64,000 bases of DNA from Glossina fuscipes (lineage: Eukaryota; Arthropoda; Insecta; Diptera; Glossinidae). This document shows positions 21,871 to 34,303 of the stretch, piece by piece. Where the stretch lies: contig NW_023998456.1 of NCBI RefSeq assembly GCF_014805625.2, positions 3,290,324 to 3,354,323 on the forward strand. Reading direction: 5' to 3'. The number at the start of each line of letters is the position of its first letter. Within the stretch, counting starts at the first letter, position 1. Both the position numbers and the translations under genes were made by a program. Under the pieces are notes generated by a model, which did no database searches, had not been told where the DNA came from, and worked only from the letters and a program-made list of their open reading frames with translations.

Positions 21871-22456
21871 CTGTTGAAAGAAAGATTCAATTATATTTTA
21901 TTAGAGTGCATTGATGTTACATTATCGTGCGCAAATTGTACGCTACTTTTAAACTACAATGCTAACAAAAAAAAAAAAAAAAGAAGAAGAAAAGGGAGAG
22001 AACTTTCGATTGTAATATTCTCAATTTAAATGAAATTTTTTTTTTTTGTATAAAACGCAATCCAGTAATCTAGTCTTATATAATATAATTTACAATTGTG
22101 TATTACATTTCGCTCAAATAAGCTTCGGAACTGAAATGTATTGCTTTGTTCGCTTACTGCCAAATAAATCTTGAGGAGAAATTAGTTCACACTTACAGAG
22201 GCGCGCAATTGCCTTTTCATAATCAATTAAAAATGTATTATCGCTTGTTACATATTTAAATTTCGATTAATAGAAATATGACGACTTGTTTCCTTCTACA
22301 AAATCGTTCCAATAAATTAAATGAAATTATAATCTGATTGTGTTGTATTAACTTAAAACGGCATAAAATTTTAACAAGTAATCGAACGGTGTCTGCGGCA
22401 CAGATCAATGCCTCATTAGAGGCATTCTCGTCATATTTAAACGACCTATATCAAAA

Positions 22457-22560
22457 GGACAGACGGACAGACAAACTTAGATCGATTCAGAACTGATTTC
22501 GAATCGGTCGATATAACAAAATGTGAGTCTATCTCTTCTGGTCGTTACATACGTTCGGAA
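22457..22560 (+). repeat. Dispersed fly repeat with GGACAGACGGACAGAC core
   Basis: Sequence GGACAGACGGACAGACAAAC followed by TCGATTCAG, AATGTGAGTCTATCT and GGTCGTTACATACGTTCGGA. The same order with substitutions occurs at about 51700-51805, and a partial copy at 48366-48480. Such sequences are common between genes and in introns of schizophoran flies. The copy lies inside the Hen1 intron. Confidence 0.6.
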
Positions 22561-22726
22561 AAACCTAATTTATTCTCCACCCCAAGTGGCTTAGCAACAG
22601 AAGAAAATGGCTTGACTCGATGGAAAATCTTAGAATTTTAAAACACCTTTACGTATGACTTACGAGCAATTCATAAGCCTAGTTTCTAACCGATCAGCCG
22701 TTTAGAAGCTATCTAAAAGTAGACGG

Positions 22727-22767
22727 AAGTACATCTCACCGCCGAAAGTACATCTCACCGCCGAAAA
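22727..22767 (+). repeat. 19-bp tandem duplication
   Basis: AAGTACATCTCACCGCCGA occurs twice in tandem starting at 22727 and 22746, and a third partial copy (AAAGTACATCTCG) is near 22789. Minor feature. Confidence 0.8.
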
Positions 22768-22952
22768 TATACTTAGATGAAATATAGAAAGTACATCTCG
22801 TCATAGATAAGTCAATTTTAATTTGAAACTATACATCCAAACATAAAAGTGACATTTTTCCTCCCAACACGACGGCTTTGCTTCAAACTATGGGCCAATG
22901 AATAATCCAGTCCTTTAAGCTCTGTTACATTAGACGAACCTTCACCATCATA

Positions 22953-23525
22953 TTGGATAATATGGAATGTAATCCTGATATGAATATTATGGAATGCTGG
23001 AAGAAATTTGACATAACAAAATGCATCGTAAACATAAAAGAATTATTGGAAGAACTGAAGCCACACAAATTGAAATCATGCTGGAAAAAACTGTGGCCTG
23101 CTATAACTACGGAAAATGGCGAAGAATCTGTGCAAGCTCAAACTTTGACCGCAAACATAGCCGAAATCGCGAGATGTGTTCGAACAGATAGAATCAAGTG
23201 ACATTCAGGAATTGCTTGAATCGTAAGATGAAGATTTGACTGAAACCGACTTGGAGGAAGTTAAATTCATCGCCCATTGAAGAAGAGGCTTCAACAAGCA
23301 CTGGAAACGTGACATTTGATTTGAAAAGTCTTAGCGAGGGTGTAAGAATGGCAAATGAGCTACGCGATTTCTTTATAAACATTGATCCGTCTATGGAATG
23401 AAGTCTTATTTTTAAGAGGCAAATTGCTAATGCGACTGCTGCGTATCAGCCTGAATTGAAGGAGCTTTTAAAAACTGCCAAGAGAAACTTACAAAATTCT
23501 TTAAAGCATTGCCTAAGCCTTAAGA
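22953..23525 (+). pseudogene. Tigger/pogo-type transposase remnant
   Basis: The plus-strand frame from 22953 reads MECWKKFDITKCIVNIKEL and then LKSCWKKLWPAI, matching the region after the DDE core of Tigger/jerky-type transposases (W-x-x-F-x-I-x-x-x-I-x-N-I ... M-x-x-x-W-K-K-L-x-P). After a frameshift near 23190 it continues as DIQELLES, a stop, then DEDLTETDLEE, matching the acidic (H)xEELTxEDLxEL segment. After another frame change it ends in a helix with DFFINIDPSMERS and a final stretch near 23520. The N-terminal DNA-binding half and catalytic D residues are not seen. It is a dead copy in the Hen1 intron, antisense to Hen1. Confidence 0.75.
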
Positions 23526-23529
23526 TAAT

Positions 23530-26500
23530 TAATCAAAATGTTCAAAAACTTCAATTAAATTGATTTTTTTACATGTTTTTTTATATTCGTGAAGCCGCTC
23601 TGATGAGAGATTTTTTGGTATATCTTAATTTGGAGACGACCTCCTCTTAATAACTAACATAGAAATCCTAACTAAGTTGAATGCATGCCACTTTTTTAAC
23701 TTAACTCGAAAGCCTCTTCGTTTCAACCTTCATACGGTAACGTGGTGACTATAGTTGCAAAGAAAAAGTTTCAACACTGATAGATAGAATAAGGAAAACT
23801 CTAAATTTGATGTGTCTTTTTCTCATTTCTTAGCAGACGTGATTACAGAATTGAATCCCTTTGTTCTGTCATTTAATAGAATTGAATCAATTTGGTCTGT
23901 TAAGTTGGGCATTTAACATAGCTGATTGGCGTTAACTTTTGAATTGTTAAGTTGGGCTTTTAACCATTTATTTATTATAAGCGTCTCTGTGCTTTGCCTT
24001 TCAACAGGGAATTTAGCGAGGACGTTGTTTTTGTCGGTGCTTTCAAATAAAAGAAAGAAAAACTCTTTAACAGTATTTTTTAAAAAGACGTTTACGAGAC
24101 TGTAAATGTAATCTTTTATTATCTTTTATTTTAGTTTATTTTCCTTTAAACTGAAATCAGCAACATTTTTTTTCACTAACTCAGTAAAGGCATGAGAAAA
24201 TTTTTAAGTTGCTTCGTGTGTTGATTGGGAAGAAATACGTTGATAAAATTGCGAGTTCCTATTTTTATATGGGTAAAAGACTTTCATCTCTTATGTTACT
24301 TTACATATAAAGTATTTTTAATTTACCTTCACTTTTTGTGGTAGTTATTTCGAATGTTTGTTTACGTATTTAGGTTTCCTTATAAGCAAGATAGCTATCT
24401 CAGTTTGCTATTCCTGCCCCATTTGCACGGTTGTACATTTTGTGATCATTTCATGGGAATTGTATTCTAGCATTTCTTGCAGTTGTGTTGCGTTGTCATA
24501 ACTAGGTTAGCAGCTACTTTTTTAGAAAAACTTCTACGTGTTTGAAGAACAGATATAATAAATACCCAAAGGCATGGCCATGCTTTAATATCTTGTTAAT
24601 GTGGCAACTCCTCTTACGGTAATCATACTCGCACCTGTGGTAGCTTTGTAATATGTTTATTTGTGTGTGTGGATTGTGAAGAAAAAGTAGAGGCTGAAAA
24701 TTTTTTCTAAAATTTTCGTTTGTGTAAAATTAATATAGAAAGTAAATGTAAAATTAACAAATGTTTGCTCGAAGACCGTATACGGAGCAAGGTTGGAGTT
24801 TTTGCAATTTGGGGCTAAACGAATAATTGCCAAAAGGCAATACTTGATAAACGTTAAAAATCTAATTAAGACAAGTGAAACAAAAATTTTATTGGGTAAG
24901 TGTGTATGTACTCAAATAGATAATCACTTTGCGATAATTTCCAAAAAAATCTTGCAATTCTTTTTGTAAAATAAAGTAATAATAAAAAATCTTGTCAATG
25001 GAAGTGATTAACATGTGGTTTCCTCTAAAATTATCAGGTATTCAAATTTTTTCGTTTCTTAAAAAATATAAAAAGTCGTTTACCATATAGCCGACATTTC
25101 TCTCAAGAGAATTTCGGACGATTTTAATCTTGTATGTTTTTTTGTTGTTACGTTTTGTTCTCGATATTCGTATGTTTATGCGCGGGTATAGTTTTATTCT
25201 ATATATGTATGCTATGCTGATGGGCTTAATTCATGAATTTCTATATAATTTCAAAATGACACCTTTACGCTGCTTTCCGTAGTGGCGTAGCGTTTTAATA
25301 AAATGAAGACGAATTTCTTGTTCGTCAAAGCAAGTGTTTCTCTTTCATATGAAAATATGTCCGGATTACGTTCGGTTATAATAAATGTAGTGTGATTCAG
25401 AATAAAAATCTTTAAATACTTAATAGAAAAGTTACGTACGTATAGAAATAAATGAATGTGGGTGCACTTCTTTTGCTGATTGTAGCAAACTTAAAGATAT
25501 GTCACAACGCATAGTTTAAAAACGCTATTATTTTCGTCTTCACTATGATGGAATATTTAAAGTCCAACCTTCAGTTTAATTTCCATCCGTGTTGGATGCT
25601 TTAAACAATTTAGCCGATAAGAATGGAAAGTATTACATGGCAATAAAAGAAAGCGTAGTGAAAAGTCTCTGATTAGTATAAGTAGATGTTCTTTCCTTAC
25701 TAGTTCTAAAGTGATATTATTTCTTTGAAAAGTCATATATATGCCCTTTCTATTAGAAAAATTGTAAGCTTTCTTTTTGACGAATCCGCTATTCCAACTT
25801 CTGTTGGTTTTTGTATTTTGGCTTGGGAATTTGGCACATAAATATTATAAATATTAATGGCCAAGTTGGCTTTTCAAACTTAGTATTTGATTAACCGCGA
25901 CCATTTTATACGAAATTAGAGTTTAATAGCTTTGCGTAAAGGTGTATGAACTTCATTCGTCTATCTGTGAACAAAAAAATAAGTAATTGAAGAGGACGCT
26001 CGAAAGTTTTCTTATATGCATACATTTATAGCAAAAGCGCTGAAGAATTGTTTCAAGATCTTCGCATTAATTTATTACTTTTATCGTTTTATTGTTGAGC
26101 ATTTTTGTAAAATTTGAAAATATTGTATTACGCTTTAAATTAAAAACAGCTGATTTTGTTTACAAATATTTCGATTCATATAGTAGAATTGAGGTTAAAT
26201 GCGAGTAAATGACCGTAATAACAGCTGACGGCTAACTGATAAACAATGGGGATATTTTATCGATATTCTTAAAAATGGCACTTATGTTTACGATATAAAG
26301 AGAAAATTGATGTGAAGATCACAGTAAACAAAAAGTCAGTACTTAGCTTGTTTCCATAACTTATGATCATATAAAGAAACTATCCTTTTTTTAAACAAAA
26401 GAAACGTGGCGAAAGCAAAATCACGTACGGAAAATCTTTCACTTTTAATGACAATCAATTTTTACTTGCAGGCAATTTGTTGAAACAATGCTAAAAATAT

Positions 26501-26785
26501 GTAAGGAAAATAGCATCAAAAAGAAAAGCTAAGCGAAAAGAGCTTCTGTATAGAAATTGTTAATTTAACAAAAAAAAAAAAAGTAAGTTGTACATACAAC
26601 GTTCCTGTTTTAAATGTGTGAAGCGCTGAAAAATAAAAAGACTGAACATAACTTGTAAAAGCAAGACCTGAGATCTGTAAAGGTGGGAGTAGAAATAGGG
26701 CATTACTGGAAAGGGAAATATATTAACTAAAAGCGAACAAAACAAAAAAAAAATATCCAAAAAATAAATTGCGGTTTCGTTAATA
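23530..26785 (+). promoter_or_regulatory. 5' flank of nested kinase, possible non-coding first exon
   Basis: About 3.2 kb without a supported coding sequence. A GTAAGTG at 24896 and a TTTTTACTTGCAG ending at 26471 could bound an intron in the kinase 5' UTR, joining a leader exon ending at 24895 to one starting at 26472. This is a guess from splice signals alone. No core promoter can be named. Confidence 0.3.
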
Positions 26786-29700
26786 ATGGGAAAACGCGCA
26801 CCGCAAACCGCTACGACAATTGATTCGCATCATTTACATCCTATAACACCGACTGCTACTGCTACCCGTAGTATACGCAAACGTAAGCGTAATCCTCCTA
26901 GCGAAGCCAAAGAACTGGAGTCGGCTTTAGCAGCACCATGCCCAAAAACGTTACGTATGAATACCTCCGCTCATAACTATTGGCAGCACTATAACGACGA
27001 TGAAGATTCGTCTTCCAACGACACGCCATTACCTTCTGTACCTTTAACACCTCGTAATTATACAACTAAACAAGCTAACAATTCGTCCATACTGCTTAAC
27101 AGCAGTTCTTTGAATAACAGTTTAGGTGGCGGTGGTGATTATAATTGCTCATCAACTGAGTCACCTAAACCTGTTTATACGTTAAGACCATCACTAGTTA
27201 ATGGAACTATTTTACACGATTTAACGCAAAAACCTTGGCGCTTAGGTAGACCTATAGGTAAAACCTTTGAAATGCTTATAAATCAATTCAACTAACATTT
27301 CTCTTTCGCGTTTTAGGTAAAGGCAATTTTGGCGAAATATTTTTAGCCTCAGACAATATTAGCATTCCGGTTACAAATGAAAATGCAAAATATGTGGTCA
27401 AAATCGAACCACACTCGAATGGGCCCTTGTTTGTGGAGATACACTGTCTTATGAACACTGCCAAAAAGAATAGTAAGAGCGTCGTTTCCCTGTTTGCTGA
27501 TTTTCTTTTATCAAAATTCTTTATTTTATTTATAGACGCTGTTAAAGAAGATTGTAAAGGTTCAGTTAACATGAATAAACCATCTGGAATACCAGATTAC
27601 ATAGCTTCGGGTTCTCATTATTTTGGCAGCGCTCGTTACCGTTTTTTGGTTTTGCCACGTTTTGACCGTGACCTGCATTCACTTATCAAAAATTGCCGCG
27701 TGCATCAAAAATCTGTGCTTACACTGGCTATACAAATTGTTAATGTTTTGGAAAAGCTACACGACAGTGGTTATTGTCATAATGATGTTAAAGCGCAAAA
27801 TTTAATGATTTCAAAGTGCAAATATTTAAAACAGCAAAAGCAAGAGGAAGGGCAAACCACGATAAATGACAGTAAATTTCCAAACGATCAACATTTGAAG
27901 ATGAAAACTTCTAAATATAAAGAAGAAAATTTTGATGAAAAGCAACAGACTACTGATAGTGGCAATAGTTCTGAGCAAGAGGCCAACGACGAGGAAGATG
28001 AGGGCTTTGTGCTCAATGGTAGAGCGTCCAATAATAACAAGAAGACGAAAAAAGACTATGATAACGAAGAGGAAGATGAAGATTTTGACGATGGCGCTAC
28101 GACAAACAGCGCCCAAAGCATTAGTCTGGATATGTATAGCACACCTATAAGTCGTAATCGAACACATCGCGTTACAGCGAAAACCACAACGGCAACGCAT
28201 AAGGTGGAATACAGCGGTTCAAATCCGGTACGATCATGTCGTAGACAGAAACGTAACTCCATGTATGACGAAATGGTAACATCCCATTATTTGAGACCGT
28301 CGAAACGCATTAGTTATTCTGAATTCTTCAGCGAGGACGGATCTTCTGCAAATAGTGGCAGTGTCGAACGCAGTCCGGATCACGTGAATTCTAACTCTTC
28401 GGACGAGGATTTTGAGGAATGTTTGCCACTTTCGCTGCGTCCTCGTATAGTCTCTGATCGGAAATCCTATGGTGCGAATACCAGTAGTTATCGACGTTTA
28501 ACTAAACGTCAGGAAAAACTATTAAGTGCCAAAGAAAAGCACAACCTGATTGTAAAAGAAAAAATGGAACATGACATAAAATATACAAAAAATGGAAACG
28601 CTTCTTTAGCACAATATAAACGACCAGAAAGTTGGATTGAATTTGAAGAGGAGCGTATATTTCTGATCGATTTCGGTTTGGCTTCCAAGTACACCGACAA
28701 CGGTGTACATCGCCCATTTATTATGGATCAGAGGCGAGCACACGATGGCACACTTGAATTTACTTCCCGCGATGCTCACATGGGTGCTCATTCCCGCCGA
28801 AGTGATATGGAATGTTTAGGATATAACTTATTATATTGGTCGCAAGGCTATCTGCCTTGGAAGGATGCAGCCAATAATCAACAGCAAGAAAAGGTACACC
28901 GAGCCAAGGAATATCTGATGACTGATGTACGTGAACTGCTTAGACAGATCTACGGAAAACATATTCCTTCATATTTAGGAGAATTCTTGCATTTAGTAAG
29001 TCAATTATCTTATCAGGGAAGGCCGGATTACGGGCGATACAAACGACTTTTTGAAAAAGAGTTCAAACAGCTAGGGTACTCGGCAGCCGAGATGCGTTTA
29101 AGTATGCAGGATATTCAACGCACTTGTGTCCGCGTTAAAGACAAAATAGAACAAAAGGTAGACTCTTTCGAAATTGGTGGGCAGCAACCTGCAATATTAA
29201 ACGCGGTACAAAATTTTAACTCTGGTATCGTTACGCCGTATCATGAACGAACTGCAACGAATCGCGTGTCGCCAAAGAATCTCCGCTCAAAGTCGGATAA
29301 AAAGACTATGAAGAAAAAAACGTTTTCATGGACCGAAATTTTATCGCAAGATCCTGATCAAATCGCAAGGGAAAGAGCCGATAGGGAGTTCGATCGTGAA
29401 GAAGAACTGAGTGAAGAGCAACAGCCTGCATTAAAACGCTATCATGGTAAGCCCACTTACGCTATATTAAAAATAATAAAGCGTTTGCGAGAAAATGGCC
29501 GCGCCGTGGATAATTTCGAACCTCAAATGACACCTGATGTAAGTATAAAATGTTCTTTTAGGTTACGATAACCATGCCAATAGCTTCTAAAATCACCTTA
29601 AAAAATGAATATTTAGTCAGCTTTTAGAAATTATGATTATATAAAATAGCACTTGGCCAGCGTAACGTTTTGAACTCATTTAGTTTCATATTTTAATACC

Positions 29701-30294
29701 AAAAGAGACAAACGAAATTAAACTCTTCAAAATAATATTCATCTTTTTTGCTTTGTAAAGAATAACGTGCTTATGATGGAGACATCGGCTATCGGACATG
29801 ACTATGTTATAGAACAAAGCGCCAAAAAGAATGACGACGAAGAAGCTGATGGAAGAAACCTGATTTCTCGTAAAAGTTCGAAGAAAAAGTTAATTTTGAA
29901 AACTTCAGAAAATGCAGAAACGGTACTAACAGCATCATGTCCAACGTTAGTGAAGTCGCGAACACGACGTAAGAAAGCCGCGCAATTACCTTTAAGATAC
30001 TCACCTTCCATCGAGGTTAAGTCAACTGGTAAAATAAAAAAACGCCGTCGGAAACCGAAAAGTCCATGCGATGTAAATCACACATCAATCGAATTGAAAG
30101 GGAGTGCCGAAAAGCATTCTGCAGATACGAAGAGAGAGCGTCGCGTCCGGCGATGTCTTATAAAGGATACCTCTGCGCCAGACTTATCAGAAGATGATAG
30201 CAATTCGAACTTCAGCACAGAGAACCGCGCAACATTAAATGCTTGGAAGAAAATTAGCAATGAACCTGTGCATCTGCGTAATTTCAAGAAATGA
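26786..30294 (+). CDS. VRK/CK1-family protein kinase (CG8878-like), nested in Hen1 intron
   Basis: Four exons: 26786-27257, 27317-27472, 27536-29538 and 29761-30294. Introns are 59, 63 and 222 bases with GTAAAA/GTAAGA/GTAAGT donors and TTTTAG/TTATAG/GTAAAG acceptors. They give about 1054 residues, near the length I recall for Drosophila CG8878. The glycine loop GKGNFG (158-163) is completed across the first splice. The VAIK-type lysine is in YVVKIE (K186). The catalytic loop is CHNDVKAQN (H291, D293, K295), with Asn replacing the Arg of HRD; IDFGLASKY holds the DFG (588-590). Between them lies about 270 residues of acidic, Ser/Asn/Lys-rich low-complexity sequence, where most kinases have about 20. 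The C-terminal exon is basic, with KKRRRKPK-like nuclear-signal candidates. VRK kinases phosphorylate chromatin proteins such as BAF and histone H2A; substrates here are unknown. All catalytic residues are present, so activity is plausible. Confidence 0.87.
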
Positions 30295-31900
30295 TTTGAA
30301 CAATTCCCACAAGCAACACCTATTGTAGCGGTTATCGCTTAAAATTTGTTATATATTGTTGAAAAAGAGAATGATGAGAACAAATTTCGTTTAAGAGAAC
30401 ACACAACAGATCGGGGGGAAAAGAAGAAATGTGTGCGAGTGTATATGAAAAATGCATTGACCTTTATAAATAATCGGCACAGGAAGGCAAAGTGAAGTAT
30501 TATTAATATTAGAGGAAAAATATCTTCGTTTTCGATACATATAAATGAAACCAAATCTGCTTCATGTCTAGCCTTTTTTTTCACTGGCATATATTCATAT
30601 CCTTCATGCAAGCATACATATAAATATCCACTGCATTAACAAAACTTGTATAGAAATCCTTCATAAAACTCGGGTTAGTTTTTTTATGATTAAGAATTAT
30701 TTTTAAACAACGGCTCATTCAAACGAGTGCATCGTTTTAGCAAAGAGATGGAATATTATTTAATAAGAAAGGAAAGTATTCATTAGATTTTAATTCTATT
30801 TACATTAAGTTTATTTTTCTATGGAATTTAGTTCTTTATTTTTTTAATTTCATTCTCTCGTTTTCAGGACTTAGTGTATCCATTATTTCTAAATGCTATA
30901 CATTTTTTTTACATTATTGTTTATTTGTTGCAAGTCTCTAGCTTTAATATTATTTTATTTTTTAACTATATTTTTTTATTATTAATTTTTTTCTTTCCAC
31001 ATTTTTATATTCTTAGTTTTCCATTATTCGGATTAGATTATAATTAGAAACATATTTTTGTTTGCTCTTCTTCTAACTACTTGTGTCCTCAATAGTATTA
31101 TTTATTTGATTTATTTAAAAAAAAAGAGTAGTTTATAGATCTTATATCCATACAAAAGTAAGCTTAGAAAATGAATCAAATCTAATAAACAAATATGAAT
31201 CAAAAAAAAAAAGGCTTTTTTATTAAAAGATCTCTGATGTCAATTCAAGTGCCTGACGTTGACGCGAGTCCTCAAATGATATTTAATTCATTTTAGAGTT
31301 CATTTACTAAGTGAAATAGACGACAAGAATTAAGCAAAACAAACTGAATTGATCGATATGAAATCAAGGGCCTGTTGACTTATAGTAATTACAGGACGAT
31401 TTTTCACAGACAAACTGAAAAGAATGCTCAAGGAAACATTTCTGGCAGAGAGTATTTTGCAATTTATTTATTTTTACAAGGTATTTCAATGGCTGCAAGA
31501 TGACCGATGATCAGGCACAGAGCCTACTTCCGCAGAAAGCCCCAGAAAAAAGCCCATAGCCATGAGTGTAAAGTATTATTAAATTTTGTCCTGGTGGCGC
31601 TCCATTCACAATACTTCGGTAAAGAAGTTTTATTGGAAAAGAAGTCGCGGACCAATTGCGTTAAGACTGCACTGCATTTTGTCGAAACTTGTGCTTGTGT
31701 ACTTACTTACACCGACTTGACAATTCGACATATTTTCTGACGGGGCAACACAGTGACGACTCCATAAGTGAAGATGTGGTGATAACTAACACCAAGCTTC
31801 TCGGCCACATAAAACTCCTGCAACGTAAGGCAAAACTATAATTACTAACTCCTCCATCGACTATCTCTTACGAAGCTCAATCATGTTCAGATGAGAACAG
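30295..31900. other. 3' flank of nested kinase, AT-rich
   Basis: Contains the kinase 3' UTR and long T-rich runs at 30830-31060, with an A tract at 31203-31212. The short frames here have no known motif. I see nothing else. Confidence 0.4.
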
Positions 31901-31919
31901 TTATGTAAAAGGTGACGTT

Positions 31920-32680
31920 GAGGTAAAACCTGGGCCGCAAGTCATTTCCAAACATGGTGGAGGAATAGCAACGTAGCAACGACATCTTTCCTTGTTCTTC
32001 TTTTCTTAACCGTCGTAATATTGCATACGGAGTATGATTCCCACCCCTTGTTAAAATGGTCGGCGAACATATTGAGCGTGTTGGTGTGGTCACGAATCTT
32101 GGCTTTAACGTCAACTCTCACTTGAGGGCGGAGGGATATGTTAATTTCACGACTTTGCATATTCATAATATTTTAAGAAAACCCTCTCCTCGTCTTACTT
32201 TCCAATCTCTATGGTAGGATATCGCAGGTTTAACTACAGATTTTCTGACATGGCTTAATATCAGAAATCGCGCTTTTTCTTTACAAGCTTGTATCACTAA
32301 TATTTTTACATGAGAAAATTCAGTTCAGCGAAATGTGAACGGAAAATGAATGTAATCCTACCTGACTACAAGTGCTTAATATCAACAAGGAAATTCTTTT
32401 TTAACACTCTTAAGCTATGGAATTCTTTCCCACTTCATATCAAACTGATTGTGAGCTCAGGCCTTTTATAATCTATAATCACATCTCGATCTTGTTTGAT
32501 TTCTTATATTGTACGATACCCGTATTTTATATATATCTGTACCTTTACTGTTGTTCACGTCTATGCCGAAGAAGACACTATAGTCCCACTGGCATATCAA
32601 TTATTGATTATAATTATTATTGTATAATTGATTTGTTTTTAATAATTTTATCGTATTTAATTAACAAATTAAACTAAACT
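31920..32680 (+). mobile_element. LINE reverse-transcriptase tail, decayed
   Basis: Plus-strand frames give a segment VGEHIERVGVVTNLGFNVNS and then NFTTLHIHNIL, the thumb region after the RT palm. About 250 bases on they give STRKFFFNTLKLWNSFPLHI, which matches the F-F-x-x-x-x-x-x-W-N-S-L-P signature near the C-terminus of CR1/Jockey-type ORF2. An AT-rich 3' UTR with ATTATTATT follows. Several stops and shifts are present. It is 5'-truncated and lies in the Hen1 intron, antisense to Hen1. Confidence 0.6.
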
Positions 32681-32689
32681 ATCAAACTA

Positions 32690-33990
32690 TCAAATATTTC
32701 TATGGAATCCTTCGGTTGCAAAAGGTATTAAAAATGCTACAAATATCTTAACGTTTTTAAGATCTTGAATTTGGAACCAAGTAAATACACTTGGATATAT
32801 AATACAGTACATCCTGGTTCATGATTTACACCAGATTTGCTTTTATGCCCAGAAATAATAATTTAGTTGCGACCTTAAGACCATCTCAAAGAAAAGTAAA
32901 AGCTGGAACACCCTTTAAAAGAAGTACGGACAGTTTCCAGCTATACTCACGTCCTGACCAATAGTATGATGAATTCGGCAACGCAATCGTTAATACCGAA
33001 AAAAATATATTATTCTTACACCCACCAAAGAAGGATGAGGCGTATATTCATTTTTTTAAAACGGTTGGCCCGCTTATGTTAGATATTCTCGATCAGTATC
33101 AAATTCTGGATCGATTTAAGAATGCCCGACTACGTTAAGCCCGTTGTAAACATTCTCCTAGCCGCGGAAATAAAACTGTCGATTTTAATTTGAAAGCTCT
33201 TACCCACGTGTGGTATTGCAAAGGAATCAAATCGGTTAGGGGACACGCCTACACTACCATGCAAACTGGGAACACCTCCGTTTTCAAAAGGAATACAAAA
33301 TTGCTTTTCTAATCGTTAATTATAAACTATATAAGATATATGTACAAAAATTTGAACGTATATTCCCTAGACGATGCTGCATTACCTGCGCAATGATGAT
33401 GGAAAAGATTGACTGCACCTATCCAATACTATAGCGTATTAAAGTTTAATTTTTTTTTAATGCCTGTGTAACGTGCAAGCTTCAAAAACCAAATAGAGTG
33501 TATAAATTCTCGGCGAATTTCAAATTGGAAATGCATCTTAGCATGTCTGTCTTACCGTTGGTCCATTTGACCATCTGCCTAACTGTGTTGCATCTATGGT
33601 AAACATTCTTCCATTAACGAATTTGATGATATCGCCTACAAATAAGCAAAAAAAAATTTCGAGGTGACCTAAACTTTTTAAGGGACCACGCACACACGTC
33701 TATATAACAAAAACTGCGAATACCTTCGTTTTCCCTGTTTTTTTCCTTGTTACTAATTGGGTACAACCAGCCACGCCCACCCGGTATTTTTGAAAATTCA
33801 GTTCTTTTATTTTTTTTTTTTAATCTTTTATAAGGAAACGGTGATGAGTATAAGCGATCCAGTCATGACTGAGTGGTTCTCCTTTTTGGTTTTTACGCCA
33901 GAATTGCAAGTATTTTAATATGCTAGGGAATTTACTTGACTTAAGAATGAAGGGACATTTTTTTTACTTTTTCTAACGAATCAATTTTTA
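32690..33990. other. Hen1 intron sequence, no feature recognised
   Basis: No gene seen. Around 33080-33120, TCTCGATCAGTATCAAATTC weakly resembles the dispersed fly repeat family found at 22.46 kb, in a different arrangement. AT-rich elsewhere. Confidence 0.35.
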
Positions 33991-34000
33991 TATCACTTAC

Positions 34001-34303
34001 TGCCAAAATATGTTCCACTTTCGGTATACGCCGCAGAAGCGGTAGAAGACGCATTTCAGAACAACCAAAATCGACAATCTATGGGAGATTAAACATATGC
34101 ATAGCACTCTTTACGCATGGGGGTTTTAAGACCACTTTTGTAAATACCTTTTTTAGGGATTGTCGCCAACGCGGATCTTCAATAATGCGCACAGTTGTTG
34201 TGTATCTTTGTTCGTATAATGCTGGATCGAATTTAATTTGTCCTTCTTTTGTCACAAAGGTTTTTGTGTTAAGACCGCCGTTGGGCAAATCATAGGAAAA
34301 CAT
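34001..34303 (-). CDS. Hen1: Hen1 small-RNA 2'-O-methyltransferase, exons 1 and 2
   Basis: Exon 1 is 34303-34148 (52 codons; ATG at 34303, donor GTATTT) and exon 2 is 34078-34001 (26 codons; acceptor CCCATAG, donor GTAAGTG). Both introns are phase 0. Exon 1 encodes IKFDPALYEQRYTTTVRIIE, the conserved F-x-P-x-L-Y-x-Q-R-Y segment at the start of Hen1 catalytic domains. Exon 2 encodes IVDFGCSE (residues 53-60), the glycine-rich SAM-binding motif I, followed by MRLLPLLRRIPKVEHILA. The next coding sequence, VDID, lies 12.1 kb away. The motif order (PPLYxQRY, VxDxGC, VDID, ExxEH, RHxDHxFEW) is exactly that of the family, which is why I join these distant exons. Confidence 0.9.

Larger units (their letters stand above)
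21871..34000 (-). other. Hen1: Long Hen1 intron hosting a nested antisense kinase gene
   Basis: The donor GTAAGTG lies at 34000-33994 and the acceptor AACAG ends at 21871, so the intron is about 12.1 kb. Both flanking exons end in phase 0, and joining them gives KVEHILA followed by VDIDEK, the expected Hen1 order. On the opposite strand the intron contains a complete four-exon kinase (26786-30294), a Tigger transposase remnant (22953-23525), a LINE tail (31.9-32.5 kb) and a copy of a dispersed fly repeat (22457-22560). I found no missed Hen1 coding exon in it. Confidence 0.85.

Noticed and set aside
26786..27295. Separate 169-residue protein
   Set aside because: The frame continues into an intron. 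A GTAAAA donor at 27258 and TTTTAG acceptor at 27316 complete the kinase glycine loop, so it is exon 1 of the kinase.
27826..28200. 124-codon minus-strand open frame
   Set aside because: Shadow of the acidic insert of the nested kinase; Cys/Phe/Ile-rich composition is what the complement of GAA/GAT-rich coding gives.
29767..30294. Separate 175-residue basic protein
   Set aside because: A strong GTAAGT donor at 29539 and acceptor ending at 29760 place it in frame as the last exon of the kinase.
26786..30294. Casein kinase 1 proper
   Set aside because: The HxDVKAxNLM catalytic loop, RPxGKGNFG loop and long flanks fit the VRK branch of the CK1 group better than CK1 itself.
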